DNA of 8,553 bases, from the NCBI GenBank assembly GCA_011334435.1, contig DTPJ01000827.1:1-8553 (forward strand), in the 5' to 3' direction. A program made the position numbers and the translations under genes. This document shows positions 1 to 4,920 of this stretch, piece after piece (the stretch's first letter is position 1; each line of letters starts with the position of its first letter). The notes below the pieces were generated by a model. That model saw only the letters and a program-made list of their open reading frames with translations, ran no database searches and was not told where the DNA came from. This DNA comes from Candidatus Poribacteria bacterium (GTDB lineage Bacteria > Poribacteria > DTPJ01).

Positions 1-1
1 T

Positions 2-157
2 ATCGCCGCTTTTGTAATTCCCGCGCCATTCTTGTTTATCCCGATTTTATTTGGAGTGGAACTGGAATTTAAAAATCTTGGTATATCCTATTACGTCTCT
101 GTTTTAGCAGGATACCTTAGTCACATAATCGCTGATGGTGAAGGTGATTGGGACTAA
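2..157 (+). CDS. C-terminal end of a membrane protein, partial
   Basis: An open frame enters from the left edge and ends at TAA (155-157), giving 51 residues. The start lies outside the window. The first 17 residues or so are strongly hydrophobic (IAAFVIPAPFLFIPILF). A second hydrophobic stretch (YYVSVLAGYLSHIIAD) is followed by an acidic tail ending GEGDWD, so this looks like the end of an integral membrane protein with two helices visible. The GYLSHxxxD pattern (H41, D45) recalls the H-x3-D motif of YdjM/DUF457 membrane-bound putative metal-dependent hydrolases. In that family, though, the motif is not normally so near the C-terminus, so this is only a suggestion. Its stop codon interlocks with the stop of the convergent flavoprotein gene in the sequence CTAA (154-157). 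Confidence 0.6.
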   Translation: MAAFVIPAPFLFIPILFGVELEFKNLGISYYVSVLAGYLSHIIADGEGDWD

Positions 158-1428
158 AAAATCAAAGGATCATAAGGATCATATTGATCAAAAGTATTTT
201 CTTTGAAATAGGCATAGCTAAAATCGTAATCCAATAGCTTACTTCGGAACCCAGATACATCAACTCCATAGCGAATTAATGCAGTATAAAATCCAGATTT
301 AGCAATATCACCGACAAAGATCATCCCACAGATTTTGCCGTTGTTCAAGACTAATTTCTTATAGACATTGTCTTTGTGGACACTGATTACGTCATAATCT
401 TGTTCGTCTTCTTCGTTTATCTGTGTTTTTCCGAAAGATATTGCAGGGATTTGATGGAATTGGACAGCATTTTGTATCCCTATCGCCTGCGAATATCTTC
501 TATCTATGCCAGCCATGTTAAAAGCAGAGAATTTTCCCTGTAAAACCGCATTATACCAAGTAGCAGAAGTTATCCTTTTGCCAGTTGATATATCCTGAAT
601 CTCTATAACATCGCCAGCAGAATAGACATCTGGATCAGATGTTCTAAGAAATTCATCTACGATAATCCCTTTATCTGCACTTATGCCACATTCTATTGCC
701 AAGTCCTTATTAGGTCTCATGCCGACAGCAACAATTAAAATATCGCAGGGGATCATTGATTTATTTGACAAAGTTACGCTTTCAACAGCATCAGTGCCAT
801 TGATAAAGCTAACGCTTTGATTTAGAATTATCTCAACTCCGAGGCTTTCTAAATCCTTTTGGATAATTAAGCTGGCAGTGACATCTAATTGATTTGGCAA
901 TATCTGCGATGCTTTCTCTATAACCGTCACTTTTAATCCGCGTCTTGCTAAGGCATAAGCAGATTCAAGTCCGACAAATCCTGCACCTAAAACAACGGCT
1001 CTTTTAGCTTTCTCAAATTTTTGAATTATCGCATTCGCATTATCTAACGAATGGAAAAAATAGACGCCATTTAGGTCAATGCCATCAATTTTAGGGATCG
1101 CGGGATTAGAACCAGTGGCAATAAGAAGTTTATCATAAGCAAACTCCTTATCATCTTTTGACACGACCCTTTTTGCTGTTCTATCAATTTTGACGATTTT
1201 AGTGTCTAAAACACCATTTATATCATAGTCATCAAAAAAATGTCTTGTCTTGAAATATAGATTATCCTCTTTTAGCCTTCCATCAACAAAACGAGAGATC
1301 AGGCATCGTGAATAAGGCAAATATTTTTCAGCAGAGATGATCGTGATTTTGCTATTTTTATCAAGTTTTCTCAGCTCTTCTCCCGCTTGCGCTCCTGCGG
1401 CACTTGCACCAATAATTACATATCTCAT
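154..1428 (-). CDS. FAD/NAD(P)-dependent oxidoreductase of the CODH operon (FNOR-type)
   Basis: This 424-aa pyridine nucleotide-disulfide oxidoreductase-fold flavoprotein probably moves electrons between NAD(P)H and the CooF-like ferredoxin encoded just upstream. Visible motifs are an N-terminal FAD-binding beta-alpha-beta (VIIGASAAGAQAGEEL, residues 4-19), ATG at 105-107, an NAD(P)-binding Rossmann motif (VVLGAGFVGLESA, 145-157) ending in an acidic residue (E171), and the second FAD motif VYSAGDV (268-274). Length and domain order fit NADH:rubredoxin reductase, NirB-like and CoA-disulfide reductase relatives. Residues 38-50 read PYSRCLISRFVDG. C42 falls at the position of the redox-active Cys of CoA-disulfide reductase and NADH oxidase/peroxidase, where many rubredoxin-reductase-like proteins have Pro. 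The ATG has a strong Shine-Dalgarno (GGAGG, 1434-1438) five bases upstream. It is the last operon gene, 35 bp after cooF, and overlaps the convergent partial gene by a few bases. cooS-cooF-FNOR clusters are known in CO-oxidising and metal-reducing anaerobes. The exact acceptor is inferred. Confidence 0.88.
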   Translation of the reverse strand: MRYVIIGASAAGAQAGEELRKLDKNSKITIISAEKYLPYSRCLISRFVDGRLKEDNLYFKTRHFFDDYDINGVLDTKIVKIDRTAKRVVSKDDKEFAYDKLLIATGSNPAIPKIDGIDLNGVYFFHSLDNANAIIQKFEKAKRAVVLGAGFVGLESAYALARRGLKVTVIEKASQILPNQLDVTASLIIQKDLESLGVEIILNQSVSFINGTDAVESVTLSNKSMIPCDILIVAVGMRPNKDLAIECGISADKGIIVDEFLRTSDPDVYSAGDVIEIQDISTGKRITSATWYNAVLQGKFSAFNMAGIDRRYSQAIGIQNAVQFHQIPAISFGKTQINEEDEQDYDVISVHKDNVYKKLVLNNGKICGMIFVGDIAKSGFYTALIRYGVDVSGFRSKLLDYDFSYAYFKENTFDQYDPYDPLIF

Positions 1429-1463
1429 ATTAACCTCCGTTTAATAATTATAGATTGATCGCT

Positions 1464-1928
1464 CTATATATCAGCAACCGCTAAGACCTCATTTGGACAA
1501 CCTTCCACACATGCAGGAGTATCTCTGTTTGGGCAAAAGTCACATTTTATAGCTTGGGCAAACTCTGACTTGCCCGCTTGGACAATATCAAAAGAAGGGC
1601 TTATCACTCCATAAGGGCAAGCCATAATGCACATCCAACAGCCGACACATTTTTGTTCATGCCCCATATTGGTAACAATGCCTGTGATTGGGTCTTTTTG
1701 CATGCATCCAGCCATACAGGCACTTACACATTGAGGATCGTCACAATGCCTGCAAACAACAGGCACTGGTTTATTGATCACAGAATCAACAAAAATTCTG
1801 GTTTTCGGCTCAAAACCGTTTAATGAGGCAAAGATATAGCTTTTAGTATCTGAGTGTTCAGCAATACAAGCCATTTCACAACGTTTGCATCCTGTGCAAC
1901 GTTCTGACGTCACCGTAAGTTTTTTCAT
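1464..1928 (-). CDS. cooF: CooF-like ferredoxin with four [4Fe-4S] motifs
   Basis: This 154-aa electron-transfer subunit of the CooF/HycB/DmsB family is expected to take electrons from CooS and pass them to the flavoprotein encoded downstream. It has 17 cysteines in four sets: C11/14/17/21, C59/62/67/71 (plus a spare C75), C94/97/100/104 and C129/132/140/144. This is the usual four-cubane layout of the family. There is no signal peptide or membrane segment, so it is cytoplasmic. The chosen start is the ATG at 1926-1928, giving MKKLTVTSERCTGC, because AGAGGTGA sits just upstream. A TTG at 1949 would add seven residues and overlap cooS but has no comparable ribosome site. The gene begins 10 bases after the cooS stop, suggesting translational coupling. 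The partner role follows from gene order. Similar ferredoxins serve hydrogenases and formate dehydrogenases, but none is present here. Confidence 0.88.
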   Translation of the reverse strand: MKKLTVTSERCTGCKRCEMACIAEHSDTKSYIFASLNGFEPKTRIFVDSVINKPVPVVCRHCDDPQCVSACMAGCMQKDPITGIVTNMGHEQKCVGCWMCIMACPYGVISPSFDIVQAGKSEFAQAIKCDFCPNRDTPACVEGCPNEVLAVADI

Positions 1929-1931
1929 TGG

Positions 1932-1941
1932 TTCACCTCTA
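1932..1941 (-). promoter_or_regulatory. Ribosome binding site of cooF overlapping the cooS stop codon
   Basis: On the minus strand the sequence TAGAGGTGA contains both the cooS stop (TAG, 1939-1941) and a Shine-Dalgarno core (GAGGTG, 1934-1939), five bases before the cooF ATG. This arrangement favours the ATG at 1928 and suggests that ribosomes ending cooS restart on cooF. Confidence 0.72.
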
Positions 1942-3825
1942 CAATCCAAGCGATTGACGCTTTTTTAGGATATGTGCTTCCATCGCGTCTGCTGTCTTAA
2001 TCGGATCAAGTTCAACAAATACTTTTCCACCGATAAGTGATTCAACATCTTGGGTTAATATTTTTGTAACATTAGGGCTTCCAAGCACAGGTGGGGCAGG
2101 AGCTAAATGAAGAGTTAATCCGAAAGCAACAGCGGTAAAAGCGTCTGCCACTGCCTTTTGCTCCATATACTCTGGAGCTGAAGCCACTACTGGAAGATCG
2201 GGGACATCAACGCCTAATGTCTCTGCTATTGCAACCGCTGTTTGAATGATTTTTCCAATATCCGTGCAACTGCCATAAGACAAACATGGCGGAACACTAA
2301 GACTTGAACATACAGGGGCAAGCTTTTCTCCCGTCTCATTAATCGCATCAAGCGACATAAGATTAGCATTTTGCATAGCACTTGAACAGCATCCAGCACC
2401 AATTACTAAAATGTCTCTACTTATAAGCTCTCTTGCTAAACTGACAATGTGATTTCCTGACTGAAACTCCCTAACCGTAGTGCAACCGACGACAGCAGCA
2501 ACGCCTTTAATTGATCCGTTAGCTATTGCGTCTATTAAAGGTTGAACAGAGCCACCTAATGCATTGACGACGCTTTCTGTGGTAAATCCAGCTATCGCAT
2601 TATGCTTCACGGGCGGAATATTGACTTTGCCGCGTTTGCCAAATGCAGAAATTGCCCTCTCCATGATCTTATTTGCGATCTCTTTCGCTTTATCTGGTTC
2701 AAACTCAAGCCTTTCTACTCCTGCCTGTCTTATTGCTTTATCAGTTGAGATCAACTTAGTATGATATTTTGGCGCGAATTCCTCTGAAATTGTCGGCATA
2801 ACGCAATTATAGTCAAAAGCTAAAACGTCCACAGCACCAGTAGCTATAATCAACTCTTGTTGTATCCAATTTCCGATCTGCCCATAGAAAACGTCTTTAT
2901 AATCGGAAGCAAGATTGAATATTTGTTGACCTTCGCAAAGAGAACCGTATATTTTAATGCCATTTTTTGCCCCAGCTTGCTTAGCTTTTTCTTGCCAATT
3001 TTTATCACGGGCGGTCTCTAAAACTTTTATCGCTAACAACGGCTGGTGACCGTGCATTACTATATTTACTGCATCAGGGTCTAAAACGCCGATATTTACT
3101 GGACCTTGATTAGGCTTAGCTGTCCCAGTCAATATCTCCTGCATAGTTGTAATTCCAAAGAGTCCAGCGTATTCATTGGCAATGCCCATTCTAAGACAAT
3201 GCAATAATAGATCAACTACATCATTGTTGACATTTGTCATAGCTTTGGAAAGCCCTGTTGCTACCTCTGAATTAGGTCCTCCAGGGATAATGCCTAAATT
3301 TTCCCATACAGCTAAACGCTTCTTTGGTGCAAGTGTTGTGACGAGTTTTAATGGTTCATAATCATTGCTATTGATCTGATCTATGTAAAAGGCGCCGAAT
3401 TCCTTAGCGATCTCGTTTATCGGTCTATTGCCATCTATTCCAAACAGAGATGCTATGTTCCTTAGCTTTTCCTCTTCTTTTATTTCGTAATCAGCTTTGC
3501 CTTCTCCAACAGCTTTGAGCGTTCTAGCGACATTACGAGCATGATAAACGTTGGCAACAGTCCCTTGGGCGCACTTGAAGAGAAGGTTTCTTGTGACTAT
3601 TAAATCCGCAGTTGCCCCACAAACTCCCCTTTTGGCTTTTCTTGTTATCTGGCAAGGACCATCAGTGCAAAGCGTGCAACAAATCCCCATCGTTCCGAAT
3701 CCACATTGTGGTTGTTGATTTGCAAACCTCTCATAAATAGTATCCATGTTGTCTTCCCTTGCCACTTTATACATACTCATCGTCAATTCATCAACTGGCT
3801 GATTGCGATACGTTTTAATATCCAT
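1939..3825 (-). CDS. cooS: Anaerobic Ni-Fe carbon monoxide dehydrogenase catalytic subunit, variant active-site surroundings
   Basis: This 628-aa CooS catalyses CO + H2O <-> CO2 + 2 e- + 2 H+ as a cytoplasmic homodimer, and its length matches the family. Cluster D ligands are C41 and C49, and cluster B ligands are C50, C53, C58 and C69 (CGFGTMGICCTLCTDGPC, then GVCGATAD). By alignment with remembered Carboxydothermus CODH-II, the C-cluster ligands are H260 (HGHQP), C297 (GSLCEG), C341 (FDYNC), C448 (VVGCTT), C479 (GAGCC) and C520 (YGSC). The lysine equivalent to Lys563 is K557 (EQKAVA). Oddities: the proton-relay helix (H93, H96, H99 and H102 in CODH-II) reads N92, H95, N98, R101; Ile567 is replaced by D561; about six extra residues lie between C297 and C341; and a second Cys (C480) adjoins C479. 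The ATG follows AGGAGA at normal spacing. It is the second operon gene, 54 bp after the iron-sulfur protein. Hybrid-cluster protein was excluded by the B/D-cluster and C-cluster motifs. Family assignment is firm; CO-oxidising activity is inferred. Confidence 0.93.
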   Translation of the reverse strand: MDIKTYRNQPVDELTMSMYKVAREDNMDTIYERFANQQPQCGFGTMGICCTLCTDGPCQITRKAKRGVCGATADLIVTRNLLFKCAQGTVANVYHARNVARTLKAVGEGKADYEIKEEEKLRNIASLFGIDGNRPINEIAKEFGAFYIDQINSNDYEPLKLVTTLAPKKRLAVWENLGIIPGGPNSEVATGLSKAMTNVNNDVVDLLLHCLRMGIANEYAGLFGITTMQEILTGTAKPNQGPVNIGVLDPDAVNIVMHGHQPLLAIKVLETARDKNWQEKAKQAGAKNGIKIYGSLCEGQQIFNLASDYKDVFYGQIGNWIQQELIIATGAVDVLAFDYNCVMPTISEEFAPKYHTKLISTDKAIRQAGVERLEFEPDKAKEIANKIMERAISAFGKRGKVNIPPVKHNAIAGFTTESVVNALGGSVQPLIDAIANGSIKGVAAVVGCTTVREFQSGNHIVSLARELISRDILVIGAGCCSSAMQNANLMSLDAINETGEKLAPVCSSLSVPPCLSYGSCTDIGKIIQTAVAIAETLGVDVPDLPVVASAPEYMEQKAVADAFTAVAFGLTLHLAPAPPVLGSPNVTKILTQDVESLIGGKVFVELDPIKTADAMEAHILKKRQSLGL

Positions 3826-3879
3826 TAAATTTTCTCCTCTCTGAATATTTCTTTGATAAACTAATAAAACTTTGACCTC

Positions 3880-4635
3880 TCAAACAGTGACCCTTGAATC
3901 TTCAAGGACTTCACCAGAAATTGATATTGTGACATCATCCACTTGAATATCAGCACCAGAAGCATCTATTGCCTCATTAGCTATATAAGTCAGTCCAGAG
4001 CAACATGGCACTTCCATGTGGACGACAGTTAAACTGTTCAATGATGAATTCTTGATGATCTGTGCGAGTTTATTAATATAGAAATCTGCATCATCAAGCT
4101 TAGGACAACCGATGATGACGGGTTTTCCTCTGAGAAATCTGGAATGAAAATCAGCCAAAGCAAAAGGAACACAATCAGCGACCAAAAGCAGATCAGCACC
4201 TTTGAAATACGGGGCATGAGGCGAAACTAACTTTAATTGGACAGGCCAATTTAATAATTCCGATGGCGTAGCTTCAACAGGGACTTCTTTTGAAGATTCA
4301 GAACGTCTTAATTCCCTCATCAGAGAACCGGGGCAACTATGACCTTGATGTTCAGAATGTTTTTGTGTTTGTTGTTGCGGTTGTTTTTGACCTTTAATCT
4401 TTTTAAGATGCTCTTCTGTGGCTTTTTCATCAAATTCTTGTGCTTCTCGCTCTATAATTGTTATCGCACCTACTGGACATTCGCCAAGACATGCACCAAG
4501 CCCATCGCAATAAATATCGCTTACAAGCTTAGCTTTGCCATCAATAATTTCAATGGCTCCTTCCGCACATGCGATCACACATTGACCACAACCATTACAT
4601 TTTTCCTCATCAATACTTACAATTTTTCTACGCAT
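3880..4635 (-). CDS. Iron-sulfur protein: N-terminal dicluster ferredoxin domain plus Cys-rich C-terminal domain
   Basis: This 251-aa cytoplasmic protein is the first gene of the CODH operon. Residues 1-60 form a bacterial-type ferredoxin domain. The first motif is complete (C13, C16, C19, C23). The second, CDGLGACLGECP (C43, C49, C53), has Leu46 where the second Cys is expected, so it may hold a [3Fe-4S] or atypical cluster. I recall CDGLGAC-type motifs from other anaerobe proteins of this architecture, so this is probably a family trait rather than damage. Residues 70-105 are a charged, Gln/His-rich linker with H93, H96, H99 and C101 followed by CPGS. The C-terminal domain (about 130-251) has conserved-looking motifs ADCVPFA (C155), GCPKLDD (C177) and MEVPCCSG (C211/C212). 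The ATG has AAGGAG six bases upstream. Its role is not known to me. Position before cooS suggests electron transfer, redox sensing or CODH maturation. Confidence 0.82.
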   Translation of the reverse strand: MRRKIVSIDEEKCNGCGQCVIACAEGAIEIIDGKAKLVSDIYCDGLGACLGECPVGAITIIEREAQEFDEKATEEHLKKIKGQKQPQQQTQKHSEHQGHSCPGSLMRELRRSESSKEVPVEATPSELLNWPVQLKLVSPHAPYFKGADLLLVADCVPFALADFHSRFLRGKPVIIGCPKLDDADFYINKLAQIIKNSSLNSLTVVHMEVPCCSGLTYIANEAIDASGADIQVDDVTISISGEVLEDSRVTV

Positions 4636-4697
4636 TTTTAACTCCTTTTTTAACGCAGTTTAGATTTATTTGTAAATCGGACACTTAAATAATATTT

Positions 4698-4713
4698 TGG
4701 TATTCTAATACCA
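4698..4713. promoter_or_regulatory. Perfect 16-bp palindrome at the CODH operon start site, probable operator
   Basis: The sequence TGGTATTCTAATACCA has 7-bp arms around a CT centre. It touches the -10 element of the CODH promoter and covers the predicted transcription start (about 4706). A further GGTAT half-site on the same strand lies at the upstream side, overlapping the -10 region. A site here would let a bound protein block RNA polymerase, so repression is the simplest reading. The regulator is not encoded in the window. An Rrf2-type iron-sulfur or redox regulator is a guess, and the site does not resemble the CRP/FNR-like (CooA, HcpR) consensus. Confidence 0.55.
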
Positions 4714-4741
4714 TTATACCATAATATAATATCAATGTCAA
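4713..4741 (-). promoter_or_regulatory. Sigma-70-type promoter of the CODH operon
   Basis: On the minus strand TTGACA (4736-4741) and TATAAT (4713-4718) are separated by exactly 17 bases. Both hexamers match the consensus perfectly and the spacer is optimal. Transcription would start near 4706, leaving a leader of about 70 nt before the ferredoxin-domain gene. A promoter this strong with a palindrome on its start site suggests control by repression rather than activation. Confidence 0.82.
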
Positions 4742-4795
4742 GCTATTAATTTGAATTTTAAACACAACTTTGGAACTTTGGACAGCTTCATAATA

Positions 4796-4813
4796 CTGAG
4801 CTTAGGACATTAG
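4796..4813 (+). repeat. Short direct repeat, copy 1
   Basis: CTGAGCTTAGGACATTAG matches the copy at 8431-8448 in 17 of 18 bases and in the same orientation. Both copies are preceded by an ATAATA stretch with a 2-base length difference. The two copies bracket the gspE-gspF-gspG block. The repeated GGACA element also occurs nearby at 4679-4683 and 4780-4784. Confidence 0.5.
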
Positions 4814-4902
4814 ATATAAAGTTTGAGACTATCAATTTTAGCTAAACAAAGACTTATAAAAAGTAAACCCTAACGATGCTTTTTCGTCTAACTATCAACG
4901 AT

Positions 4903-4910
4903 AGGAGGTG
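4903..4910 (+). promoter_or_regulatory. Ribosome binding site that fixes the gspE start
   Basis: AGGAGGTG is an almost full anti-16S match and lies ten bases before the ATG at 4921. It lies inside the frame that would open at an earlier ATG (4876), so it argues for the later start. Confidence 0.72.
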
Positions 4911-4920
4911 TATATACAAA

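Larger units (their letters stand above)
4742..4920 (+). other. Upstream region of gspE, no convincing promoter
   Basis: This is the gspE-facing half of the 285-bp divergent intergenic region. It is AT-rich. TATAAA occurs at 4815-4820 and 4855-4860, and TTGGAA/TTGGAC near 4770-4783, but no pair has acceptable hexamers and spacing. It contains one copy of a short repeat (4796-4813). A small dyad, CTATC-AAC-GATAG (4892-4904), overlaps the start of the Shine-Dalgarno and could weakly mask it. Confidence 0.4.

Noticed and set aside
1578..1823. Plus-strand open frame of 81 codons
   Set aside because: It lies wholly inside the CooF-like gene on the other strand, has no ribosome site and encodes no recognisable motif.
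1929..1949. Earlier TTG start for the CooF-like ferredoxin
   Set aside because: It would overlap the end of cooS and has no good ribosome site, whereas the ATG at 1928 has AGAGGTGA directly upstream.
1939..3825. Hybrid cluster protein (Hcp) as an alternative identity
   Set aside because: The protein has the CGFGxxGxCC cluster D/B motif, all six C-cluster ligand positions and the EQKAVA lysine of CooS, and its length is 628 aa.
4339..4641. Plus-strand open frame of 100 codons rich in Phe and Leu
   Set aside because: It is the antisense of the ferredoxin-domain gene, and its hydrophobic composition reflects the AT-rich complementary strand.
4770..4860. Promoter for gspE
   Set aside because: TTGGAA/TTGGAC and TATAAA/TAATAC words occur, but no pair combines good hexamers with 16-18 base spacing.
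4876..4920. Earlier ATG start for gspE
   Set aside because: The added 15 codons run through the AGGAGGTG ribosome site, and the extension does not look like the family N-terminus.
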